DNA from: JBDHAC01 sp039589195
Lineage (GTDB): Bacteria; Gemmatimonadota; Gemmatimonadetes; Palauibacterales; Palauibacteraceae
Direction of reading: 5' to 3'
Assembly: GCA_039589195.1 (NCBI GenBank)
Contig: JBDHHV010000175.1
Coordinates: forward strand, 1-6,378
DNA length: 6,378 nt
In this document: piece after piece, positions 1 to 5,749 of the stretch
Layout: the number at the start of each line of letters is the position of its first letter
How positions within the stretch are numbered: position 1 is the first letter of the stretch
The notes under the pieces: model-generated
The model's input: only the letters and a program-made list of their open reading frames with translations
Database searches by the model: none
Told to the model about the DNA's origin: nothing
Translations under genes and position numbers: made by a program

Positions 1-1746
1 TTCGCCCGGCTCGAGCCCGGCGCAAAACGGCTCCGAGGTCGCGCGGAGATTCGTTACCGCAACGAGTCCCCCGATACGCTCGAGGAGCTGTACCTACACC
101 TGACGCAAAACGTGCACGCGGAGGGGGCGACGAGGAACGAGCCGCTCGAAGTGACCGGCGGGATCCACCTCGATTTCCTGTCGGCCGCCGGGACGCAGCT
201 CTACGAGACGGAGACTTCGGACGCCCCGGGATACGCGACACGCGGCACACTGCTCCAGGTGTCCTTGATCGATCCGTTGCCGCCAGCCGGTGAAGTGGAC
301 CTGGAGGTCCACTGGTGGTTCGACATCCCGCGGCAGGGGGCCGGGGCCCGGATGGGCTGGAGCGGTGACGACCTCTTCTACCTGGCCTACTGGTATCCGC
401 AGCTCGCCGTGTACGACGATGTCGAGGGTTGGCAGCTCGATCCGTTTCTCGGCGGCGCCGAGTTCTATACCGGGTTTGCCCGGTACGACCTCGAGATCGA
501 AGCGCCGCACGGATGGGTGGTGCGAGGCACCGGACGGCAGTCGAACCCACTCGAGGTGTTCCCCGAGACCATCATCGAGCGCCTCGAGGCGGCGGAAAGC
601 TCGGACAGCGTCATCCATATCCTCGGGGAAGCCGACTTCGGGCCCGGTCGCGCGACCCGACGTTCCAGCGATGGGTGGCTGGTGTGGCGCTTCCACGTGG
701 ACACCGCTCGAGACGCGGCGTTCTCCGCTACGCGAGCCTCGCTGTGGGACGCGGTTCGGACCCCCGTCGGTGACCGAGATGGGAACGGGGAGCCCGACTA
801 CGCCAGGATCGAGACCCTGTACCGCCCGACCGCTCCCGCGTGGGCGGCGGCGGCGGAGTACGCGCGACATTCCATCGACTTCCATTCCCGCTTCACGGGA
901 TTCTCGTATCCATGGCCACATATGACGGCGATCGAGGGTGGTGGGATCATCGGGGGTGGGATGGAGTTCCCGATGCTGACCCTGATCGGCGACTACAACG
1001 CCCGCGGAGACTCCGCGCTCTATTACGTGACCGCGCACGAGCTGGCCCACATGTGGGTCCCGATGATCGTCGGGATCGATGAGCGGCGACGCGCCTGGAT
1101 GGATGAGGGCATGACCACGTTCCTCGAGAATCAGGCGAGGAAGGAGTTCTTCCCCGGGAATCCGTCCGACAGCCTGGAGCGGGAGATCTACCTGGAGCTC
1201 GCGCGGTCCGGGCGCGAAGGGGAGATGATGCGGTGGACGGATTTCCAATACCCCGGCGCGGGAGGGGTCGCCTCATACTCGAAACCCGCCTCCGTGCTCG
1301 TTGCCCTGCGTGGCTTGCTGGGCGAGGAGACGTTCATGCGAGGCTACCGCGCGTTCATCGCGGAGTGGGCGTTTCGACACGCGAAGCCCTGGGACTTCTT
1401 CCAAACCTTCGAGCGTGTGGCGGGCGAGGATCTAGATTGGTTCTGGCGCAGCTGGTACTACGAGACGTGGACCCTGGATCAGGCGGTCGGGGGGGTCAGT
1501 CGCACCGAGCAGGGAGTGCGGGTCGTGGTGGAGGATCGGGGTGACGTGCCGATGCCGACGCGTCTGTTGGTGGTGCGAATCGACGGTTCGGAGACCCGGC
1601 GGGAGATCCCGGTCAGTCACTGGCTTTCGGGAGAGCGCTCTGCAGAGGTCTTCCTGCCCGCCGGGTTGCCCGTCGTCCGGGTCGAAATCGACCCCGAGGG
1701 CGCGTTCCCCGACGTGAATCGGGCCAACAACGTCTGGGTGCAGTGA
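1..1746 (+). CDS. M1 family zinc metallopeptidase, 5' end outside window
   Basis: The frame is open from base 1 to the TGA at 1744-1746, giving 581 visible residues; the true start and any signal peptide lie upstream. A GTG at 112 is only an internal codon, since the preceding residues read as normal M1 N-terminal beta domain. The zinc site is clear: HELAH at visible residues 346-350, then 18 residues to the third ligand E369 inside WMDEG, the HExxHx18E signature of family M1 (gluzincins). E347 is the general base, and Y426 in SYSKPAS is the likely transition-state tyrosine. The exopeptidase motif is GGMEF (319-323) instead of the classical GAMEN. A DRDGNGEPD loop (258-266) looks like a calcium-binding DxDxxG loop. 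The C-terminal 90 or so residues are a beta-rich domain ending in DVNRANN. Known family role: removal of N-terminal residues from peptides. Secreted or periplasmic location is inferred. The family call is firm; the substrate is unknown. Confidence 0.93.
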   Translation, partial: FARLEPGAKRLRGRAEIRYRNESPDTLEELYLHLTQNVHAEGATRNEPLEVTGGIHLDFLSAAGTQLYETETSDAPGYATRGTLLQVSLIDPLPPAGEVDLEVHWWFDIPRQGAGARMGWSGDDLFYLAYWYPQLAVYDDVEGWQLDPFLGGAEFYTGFARYDLEIEAPHGWVVRGTGRQSNPLEVFPETIIERLEAAESSDSVIHILGEADFGPGRATRRSSDGWLVWRFHVDTARDAAFSATRASLWDAVRTPVGDRDGNGEPDYARIETLYRPTAPAWAAAAEYARHSIDFHSRFTGFSYPWPHMTAIEGGGIIGGGMEFPMLTLIGDYNARGDSALYYVTAHELAHMWVPMIVGIDERRRAWMDEGMTTFLENQARKEFFPGNPSDSLEREIYLELARSGREGEMMRWTDFQYPGAGGVASYSKPASVLVALRGLLGEETFMRGYRAFIAEWAFRHAKPWDFFQTFERVAGEDLDWFWRSWYYETWTLDQAVGGVSRTEQGVRVVVEDRGDVPMPTRLLVVRIDGSETRREIPVSHWLSGERSAEVFLPAGLPVVRVEIDPEGAFPDVNRANNVWVQ

Positions 1747-1772
1747 GGGCGCACCGCGGGACCGGTGCGCCC
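1747..1772. terminator. GC-rich stem-loop between convergent genes, probable bidirectional terminator
   Basis: GGGCGCACCG (1747-1756) and CGGTGCGCCC (1763-1772) are perfect reverse complements, with a 6-base loop. The stem starts at the base after the peptidase stop and lies 20 bases beyond the dodecin stop, so it sits where both transcripts should end. Neither strand has a T-run after the stem, so it is not a textbook intrinsic terminator. It may work as a U-less terminator or as a 3' end stabiliser. The pairing is seen directly; the function is inferred from position. Confidence 0.6.
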
Positions 1773-1792
1773 CGAAAGCTCAGTCGCGCAGG

Positions 1793-2005
1793 TCAATCGC
1801 GTGTGTCCTGGACGACAAAAGTAACCTTCGCGTTCAGCCGATACTTCACGATCGCGTCCCCTTCGACGATCGCCTGCATGCCCTCGACCCAGAGACTCTT
1901 GATGTTGTGCACGGTCTCGGAGGCCTCGGTGACGGCTTTGCGGGCCGCATCCTCCCAGCCGGTGTCTGATTCGGCGATGACCTCGATAACCTTCGCGACT
2001 GCCAT
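1793..2005 (-). CDS. Dodecin family flavin-binding protein
   Basis: This 70-residue protein matches the dodecin family (usually 65-75 residues) over its full length. It opens with a beta strand KVIEVIAES (5-13). A helix follows from GWEDAARKAV (16-25) to TVHNI (31-35), and then come two more strands, including YRLNAKVTF (55-63). W39 in SLWVEG sits where dodecins carry the tryptophan that stacks on the flavin isoalloxazine ring. Known members form hollow dodecamers that bind FMN, riboflavin or related flavins and are thought to buffer or store them in the cytoplasm. The ATG at 2003-2005 is preceded by a strong AGGAGG 5 bases upstream, so the start is secure. The gene is convergent with the peptidase and divergent from the SDR gene. 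It appears to be transcribed alone. The family is firm; the preferred flavin cannot be told from sequence. Confidence 0.93.
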   Translation of the reverse strand: MAVAKVIEVIAESDTGWEDAARKAVTEASETVHNIKSLWVEGMQAIVEGDAIVKYRLNAKVTFVVQDTRD

Positions 2006-2010
2006 CTCAT

Positions 2011-2016
2011 CCTCCT
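2011..2016 (-). promoter_or_regulatory. Strong Shine-Dalgarno site of dodecin
   Basis: The reverse strand reads AAGGAGGATGAG directly before the ATG at 2005. AGGAGG is a full match to the anti-SD core, with 5 bases between it and the start codon. It fixes the dodecin start and suggests efficient translation. Confidence 0.8.
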
Positions 2017-2031
2017 TCTTCGGCGAGTTTC

Positions 2032-2043
2032 AAGACACGTCTT
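2032..2043. promoter_or_regulatory. Short inverted repeat, possible operator upstream of dodecin
   Basis: AAGAC and GTCTT form perfect 5-bp arms around a 2-base centre, 27 bases upstream of the dodecin start codon. Its place and size would suit a dimeric repressor site, but 5-bp arms can arise by chance and no regulator is encoded nearby. Confidence 0.2.
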
Positions 2044-2181
2044 CGTTTGGACGTTGGAGGATCAAAACTACCCGGGCCATGCGCGGCAGCAAGGCCGCCG
2101 CGGCGACCCCGGCCCACATCGGGAAGATTCCGCAGGTGCACCTCGGGGGAAGCTCCGGCCCCGGCATGCGAGAGGCTCATG

Positions 2182-3075
2182 ATGGCTGACACGGACTCGA
2201 CAATCGAATCGACCGCCGCCGAAACCGGGTCGCGCGACACCCGCGATCGGAAGGACCGGATCTTCGCCCTCGATCTTCTCGAGGGGCAGGTAGCGCTGAT
2301 CACCGGGGGAGGCAGCGGCATCGGTCTCGGTATCGCTGACTGCCTGGCGGGTTGCGGGGCGTCGGTCGCGATCCTCGGCCGGCGGTCCGAGCAGCTGGAG
2401 ATCGCCGCGACCACGTTGCGAGACCGGCGTGGGGGGCGCGTGATGACCATCCCGGCCGACGTAAGGGACCCCGAAGCGTTGAAAGCGGCCGTTGCCGGGG
2501 TCGTCGATGCGTTCGGGAGTCTCGACGTGCTCATCAACAACGCGGCGGGAAACTTCTACTCGCCCTCGGCCGACCTGTCGCCGAACGGGTGGCGGGCGGT
2601 GGTCGAGATCGACCTGTTCGGTACGTTCTTCGGGTGCCAGGCGGCGTTCCCCATTATGCGGGAGCAGGGATTCGGCCGCATCGTATCCACTTCGATGACG
2701 TTGCATTACCGGGGCTGGCCGCAGATGGCGCACGCGACGGCGGCGAAGGCGGGCGTGGATGCGCTCACCCGCACGCTGGCGCTGGAGTGGGGACGCTTCG
2801 GCATCACGGTGAACGCGGTCGCACCCGGACCGATCCCCACGGAGGGCGTCAAGAAGGCGTTCGCGGCGTTGAGTGCGCAGACGCCCGATCTGTTCGACGA
2901 GCGGGCGGGCGAGGATTTTGCCAGGAGCTTCATCCCGGTCGGCCGCCTGGGGGCGCCGGATGACATCGGGAACATGGTGACCTTTCTCGCCTCGCCGGCC
3001 GGAGATTGGATCACGGGGGCGATCTTCGTGGTAGATGGAGGAGAATCTCTAGCGAGTCCGAGGCGTACGGCATGA
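2182..3075 (+). CDS. SDR-family oxidoreductase, 2,4-dienoyl-CoA reductase-like
   Basis: This is a 297-residue classical short-chain dehydrogenase/reductase. After a charged N-terminal extension of about 33 residues, the Rossmann motif TGGGSGIG (41-48) binds NAD(P)H. R67 and R68 after strand 2 suggest NADPH. The stretch LINNAAGNF followed by SPNGWRAVVEI (117-143), the HATAAKAGV segment (184-192) and PGPIPTEG (215-222) resemble bacterial FadH/YkuF and eukaryotic 2,4-dienoyl-CoA reductases, recalled from memory. Those enzymes reduce dienoyl-CoA during beta-oxidation of unsaturated fatty acids in the cytoplasm. The usual YxxxK is absent: K189 is present, but position 185 is alanine. Y176 is the only nearby tyrosine, and D193 follows K189. 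Start 2182 is chosen over the adjacent ATG at 2179 because AGAGG (2171-2175) then has 6-base spacing. DUF2911 follows 16 bases later, likely in the same transcript. A 3-oxoacyl reductase or another enoyl-CoA-type SDR remains possible. Confidence 0.87.
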   Translation: MADTDSTIESTAAETGSRDTRDRKDRIFALDLLEGQVALITGGGSGIGLGIADCLAGCGASVAILGRRSEQLEIAATTLRDRRGGRVMTIPADVRDPEALKAAVAGVVDAFGSLDVLINNAAGNFYSPSADLSPNGWRAVVEIDLFGTFFGCQAAFPIMREQGFGRIVSTSMTLHYRGWPQMAHATAAKAGVDALTRTLALEWGRFGITVNAVAPGPIPTEGVKKAFAALSAQTPDLFDERAGEDFARSFIPVGRLGAPDDIGNMVTFLASPAGDWITGAIFVVDGGESLASPRRTA

Positions 3076-3091
3076 GGCGGAGGAAAGGGCG

Positions 3092-3631
3092 ATGAAGGCA
3101 ACGGGTAGGGCGATTCGGCTGGGAGCGTTTGGCGCGGTGTGTCTCTTCGCGACCACCGAGTCCCTGGATGCGCAACGCGCGAGCCCGATGGAGTACGCAC
3201 GGGCCACGATCGCCGGACACCCGATCGAAGTGCAATACGGTCGCCCCTCCACTCGGGGGCGTGAGATCTTCGGGGCGTTGGTGCCCTACGGGAGCGTGTG
3301 GCGGACCGGCGCGAACGAGGCCACGCACCTGCGCAGCCCTGTGGATTTGGTGATCGGTGAGGTCCGAGTCGCGGCGGGTGAGTACACGCTATACACGATC
3401 CCGGATGAGGACGGCTGGACGCTGATCATCAACACCCAGACCGGGCAATGGGGAACCGCGTACGACGAGCGCGAGGACCTCGTTCGCGTGCCGATGGCGG
3501 TCGAGAGCACGTCGGAGCTCGTCGAACGGTTCACGATATCGGTCCGGGAGGGAGAGGATACGGACGGAGTCATCGTCCTCGAGTGGGAGAGAACCCGGGC
3601 GATCCTGGCCTTTAACGTCAGCGCCGAGTGA
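3092..3631 (+). CDS. Secreted DUF2911 domain protein
   Basis: This 179-residue protein has a Sec-type signal peptide: basic n-region (K2, R6, R9), hydrophobic core about 10-20 and probable cleavage after A27 in LDAQ. C17 is not in a lipobox because V16 precedes it. The mature part is a DUF2911 domain. Its hallmarks are YGRPSTRGREIFG (49-61), VPYGSVWRTGANEA (64-77), AGEYTLYTIP (95-104), WTLIIN (109-114) and QWGTAY (119-124). The family is common in Bacteroidota and Gemmatimonadota and has no established biochemical role. The conserved polar cluster R71-T72-G73-A74-N75-E76 is the likeliest functional surface. The ATG has GGAGGAAAG (3079-3087) just upstream. It lies 16 bases after the SDR stop, which suggests co-transcription, but no functional link to the SDR is evident. 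Periplasmic or surface location is inferred from the signal peptide. Confidence 0.88.
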   Translation: MKATGRAIRLGAFGAVCLFATTESLDAQRASPMEYARATIAGHPIEVQYGRPSTRGREIFGALVPYGSVWRTGANEATHLRSPVDLVIGEVRVAAGEYTLYTIPDEDGWTLIINTQTGQWGTAYDEREDLVRVPMAVESTSELVERFTISVREGEDTDGVIVLEWERTRAILAFNVSAE

Positions 3632-3642
3632 TCGCTTCTCCG

Positions 3643-3714
3643 ATGACGAGCACGCCACTGATGGCGAGCGTGCCTCCGATGGCGCGCGCGCTTCCAATGA
3701 CGAGCGAGGCTCCG
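3643..3714. repeat. 18-bp tandem repeat, four units, between convergent genes
   Basis: Four imperfect 18-bp units begin with ATG at 3643, 3661, 3679 and 3697, exactly in register; the unit resembles ATGGCGAGCGTGCCTCCG. A fifth, decayed copy may lie at 3625-3642, where only the last half (ending TTCTCCG) matches. The tract begins 11 bases after the DUF2911 stop and ends 2 bases before the mtaB stop. Because 18 is a multiple of three, several frames read as hexapeptide repeats. One is a 25-codon frame starting at 3643 with units MTSTPL, MASVPP, MARALP and MTSEAP, closed by TAG at 3718-3720. It has no visible ribosome binding site, so I do not call it a gene. Confidence 0.8.
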
Positions 3715-3716
3715 GG

Positions 3717-5030
3717 CTAGACGGCCTTCGCGATCGGGAGGCTCCGCGCGCTTCCCGCTGCGGTACCCGCGACCGGGGAACGAGCGTACAGGACGTCGCC
3801 CTCCGCCTCCAGAACCGTGGTCAGCCGGTCGCCCGGATGCACGCCGTCGCCCCGAATCTCCACGCGCAGATAATCGCCGGTCAGACCTCCCGTGACCCGT
3901 TCCGCCCCCTCGAGCACGACATCCGCGGTCTGACCCACACGCTGCGCTCGGTATCGCCGACCCTTGTCCAGCGCGATCTCCCGCAGCTCCCGCGAGCGGG
4001 CGGCCGCCACGTCACCCGGGACACGATCCGGCAGCGAGGCCGCCGCCGTCCCATCGCGAACCGAGAACGGAAAGACGTGCAGGTAGGTGTACGGTAGCTC
4101 CTCGATCAGCGAGCGCGTGTCCGCGAACTCTCCCTCTCCCTCGCCCGGAAACCCCACGATCACGTCGGCTCCCAGTCCCAGGCGGGGCAGGCGGTCGGCG
4201 ATCTCCAGCACCCTGCGACGGTACGCGTTCCTGGTATGCCAACGGCGCATCAGCCCCAGGATCCGGTCACTTCCGCTCTGTAGCGGAACGTGGAGGTGCG
4301 GCGACAGCTGACCCACGGATCGAGCCATCAGGTCCACCATGTGACCGTCGATCTCGGTCGCCTCGATCGAGGAAAGCCGGAGTCGCGCCGGGACTGTCTC
4401 GAGCAACCGCTCGCAGAGTCGCGCCAGCGTCGAGGGGGCATCCAGGTCACAGCCGTAATGCCCGATGTGAATCCCCGTCAGCACCAGCTCGGGGTGCACG
4501 TGTGACAACTGCACCGCCTCGTGTACGATCTCGTCTTCGGGTCTCGAGCGACCGGCTCCGCGGGCGAGCCGGGTCGCGCAAAAAGAGCACTTCCGGTCGC
4601 ACCCGTCCTGCACCTTCAGCCACCCGCGCGTGCCCTTCGCGCTGCGCCCCAGCGTACTCGGCCCGACGCCGGCCGGTGTCTCCGCGATTCCGAGCTCGGT
4701 CAGCGCCCGGGCCACCAGTACGGGATCCTGCCCGGGCACGACGGCGTCCACTTCGGGGATGGCGCGATAGTCCGCCTCCCGCAGCGCGGCTGAGCAGCCC
4801 GCCACCAGGATCGTCATTCGCGGATGGCGTCGTCGGAGCCGGCGAATCAGGTGCCGCGCGTCCGCATCGGCCTGGTTGGTGACGGTGCACGTGTTGATGA
4901 CCGCCACCCGGGCATCGTCCACCGCGGATGCCTTCGCACCGCGACTCTCGAGCTCGTGGCGCATGCGCTCGGTGTCGTACTGGTTCGCCTTGCACCCGAA
5001 GGTGTGAAACCAGATGGGGGTGTCGCTCAA
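3717..5030 (-). CDS. mtaB: tRNA (t6A37) methylthiotransferase MtaB, radical SAM
   Basis: MtaB converts t6A at A37 of ANN-decoding tRNAs to ms2t6A, using S-adenosylmethionine and two 4Fe-4S clusters, in the cytoplasm. From the chosen start the protein has 437 residues. The N-terminal UPF0004 domain has cluster ligands C13 (FGCKANQYDTE), C48 (NTCTVTNQAD) and C79 (VAGCS). The radical-SAM CxxxCxxC is C144, C148 and C151. Later motifs are VLTGIHIGHYG, HVPLQSGSD, DVIVGFPGE and LHVFPFSVRDGT. A C-terminal TRAM domain covers roughly the last 80 residues before a short tail. The VLTGIH and LHVFPFS motifs favour MtaB over MiaB or RimO. The start is a TTG giving SDTPIWFHTFGC, matching the family N-terminus; an ATG at 5201 would add 57 Pro/Arg-rich residues. 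In that extension 37 of 57 codons end in G/C, against 37 of 42 just after the TTG, so it looks non-coding. No good SD precedes the TTG. Confidence 0.93.
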   Translation of the reverse strand: MSDTPIWFHTFGCKANQYDTERMRHELESRGAKASAVDDARVAVINTCTVTNQADADARHLIRRLRRRHPRMTILVAGCSAALREADYRAIPEVDAVVPGQDPVLVARALTELGIAETPAGVGPSTLGRSAKGTRGWLKVQDGCDRKCSFCATRLARGAGRSRPEDEIVHEAVQLSHVHPELVLTGIHIGHYGCDLDAPSTLARLCERLLETVPARLRLSSIEATEIDGHMVDLMARSVGQLSPHLHVPLQSGSDRILGLMRRWHTRNAYRRRVLEIADRLPRLGLGADVIVGFPGEGEGEFADTRSLIEELPYTYLHVFPFSVRDGTAAASLPDRVPGDVAAARSRELREIALDKGRRYRAQRVGQTADVVLEGAERVTGGLTGDYLRVEIRGDGVHPGDRLTTVLEAEGDVLYARSPVAGTAAGSARSLPIAKAV

Positions 5031-5335
5031 GCTACGACTCGTCGTCCTTTCTTGCCTGAACCGCGCGAGAGGGGTACCCGCCGGAGCGGGTCCGCGCGCG
5101 ACCCACCGGGGTCTCTCAGCAGCCTCCCATGTTCGAGAGTTCGCCGGGAACGGTCGAACAGTTCCCGGCGAGGCCCAAGATCGGCACGGCGGCCCGGGCA
5201 TGCTACCTCATCCAGCGCCCGTGAAACTGGCCCCTCGGCGGCTGCCGGGGATATCTTCCGCTCGTCGACCTCGAACCGCGACCCTTTTCTCGCCCGCGGC
5301 CGAGTCAGTTCGAGCGCAGTCAGACGGAGCGAATG
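5031..5335. other. Divergent intergenic region between mtaB and the lipoprotein gene
   Basis: About 300 bases separate the divergent starts of mtaB and the lipoprotein. No RNA gene or convincing small protein was found. The notable structure is the pair of overlapping dyads at 5130-5171. The part near 5221-5290 contains short AT-richer patches (GATATCTT at 5250-5257, CTTTTCT at 5284-5290), but no spaced -35/-10 pair. The lipoprotein start has GGAG at 5326-5329. If mtaB instead starts at 5201, its GAGG site lies just upstream and the spacer shrinks to 134 bases. Confidence 0.5.
5130..5171. promoter_or_regulatory. Two overlapping inverted repeats, possible leader switch or operator
   Basis: Dyad A pairs 5130-5142 (TGTTCGAGAGTTC) with 5148-5160 (GAACGGTCGAACA), matching at 11 of 13 positions around a 5-base centre. 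Dyad B pairs 5141-5151 (TCGCCGGGAAC) with 5161-5171 (GTTCCCGGCGA), a perfect 11-bp stem with a 9-base loop. They share bases 5141-5142 and 5148-5151, and the right arm of A fills most of the loop of B, so both cannot form fully. The site lies 100 to 141 bases upstream of the mtaB TTG and about 165 bases upstream of the lipoprotein start. The pairings are seen directly; a regulatory role is inferred. No T-run follows either stem. Confidence 0.45.
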
Positions 5336-5749
5336 ATGAGCGGCACCGGGTTCAGGACCTTGGCACTGCTGGCAACGATCGCCGTCGCCGTTCCCCTCGC
5401 CGGGTGCGGAAGCGACGAGAACGGAATCGTCTTCGAGGATCCCGCGACGATCACGGTTCGGAACCTGACCAACGGCAAGATTCTCCGCGTCTTCTTCAAG
5501 ACCTGCGGGGCGGCGGCCTGGGGCTCCGATCGACTCCCCAACGACCCCATTGAAGGCGTCATCGACGTGGGAACCTCCAGGAGCTTCACCGTCGAGGCCG
5601 GGTGCTACGACATGAAGGCCGATCACTTCACCGGACCCGAGCCGGAGCCCGATCCCCTGCCCACGGTGGAGCAATTCGGTATCATAGTAGCTTCCTCCGC
5701 ACCCTTCATTTGGGACGTCACGCCGGAGGAGGATCCGACGCCGGCTTAG
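5336..5749 (+). CDS. Small lipoprotein of unknown function
   Basis: The 137-residue product starts with a lipoprotein signal: R7, a hydrophobic stretch (about 9-21) and the lipobox LAGC with lipidated C24, followed by GSDENG. There is no aspartate at the position after the cysteine, so outer-membrane sorting is likely if the host is Gram-negative. The mature part begins with a beta-rich segment (ITVRNLTNGKILRVFFKTC, 39-57). A WGSDRLPND turn, a GTSRSFTVEAGCYDMKADHF stretch (79-98) and an acidic, proline-rich tail (EPEPDP and PEEDPTPA) follow. C57 and C90 could form a disulfide. The pattern of a strand, WGxDxL, then a strand ending in YDxKA, resembles small secreted beta-sandwich proteins, but I cannot name a family. 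GGAG (5326-5329) has 6-base spacing to this ATG and only 3 to the ATG at 5333, so 5336 is preferred. The last 32 bases overlap the opposing transporter gene. Confidence 0.78.
   Translation: MSGTGFRTLALLATIAVAVPLAGCGSDENGIVFEDPATITVRNLTNGKILRVFFKTCGAAAWGSDRLPNDPIEGVIDVGTSRSFTVEAGCYDMKADHFTGPEPEPDPLPTVEQFGIIVASSAPFIWDVTPEEDPTPA

Larger units (their letters stand above)
2006..2181. other. Divergent intergenic region between dodecin and SDR genes
   Basis: These 176 bases must hold the promoters for dodecin (-) and for the SDR/DUF2911 pair (+). The dodecin-proximal third (about 2018-2075) is less GC-rich than its surroundings, as expected for promoter DNA, but no convincing -35/-10 pair was found on either strand. 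The SDR frame stays open upstream to a TTG near 2047. That stretch encodes a proline- and arginine-rich sequence unlike any SDR N-terminus, so I treat it as non-coding. A short inverted repeat lies at 2032-2043. Confidence 0.5.

Noticed and set aside
94..1248. A 384-codon open frame on the minus strand
   Set aside because: It is antisense to the M1 peptidase, rich in Arg, Pro, His and Gly, and has no recognisable motif. GC-rich genes with strong third-position bias often leave such open frames on the other strand.
2007..2733. Open frames on the minus strand across the start of the SDR gene
   Set aside because: They are Arg/Pro/Ser-rich with no domain and are antisense to a clear SDR protein, so they are compositional shadows.
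3643..3714. A CRISPR array
   Set aside because: The 18-bp units are adjacent with no spacers between them and are too short and imperfect.
3629..4097. A +1 frameshift at the DUF2911 stop that would add DGERAS-like hexads and then run on to 4097
   Set aside because: The frame is open, but GAG TGA T is not a known slippery site, the DUF2911 domain is already complete, and most of the extension is antisense to mtaB.
5131..5164. A LexA/SOS box from the GTTC and GAAC repeats
   Set aside because: The spacings seen (GTTC-N4-GTTC, GTTC-N5-GAAC) do not match the GAAC-N4-GTTC or GTTC-N7-GTTC forms that I know.
5130..5171. An H-type pseudoknot formed by TGTTCGA (5130-5136) with TCGAACA (5154-5160) and the 11-bp stem
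   Set aside because: There are no bases left between the second strand of the first stem and that of the second stem, so full formation is sterically unlikely. Alternative hairpins fit better.
5250..5257. GATATCTT as a -10 box for the lipoprotein gene
   Set aside because: No -35-like hexamer lies 16-18 bases upstream; the sequence there is GC-only.
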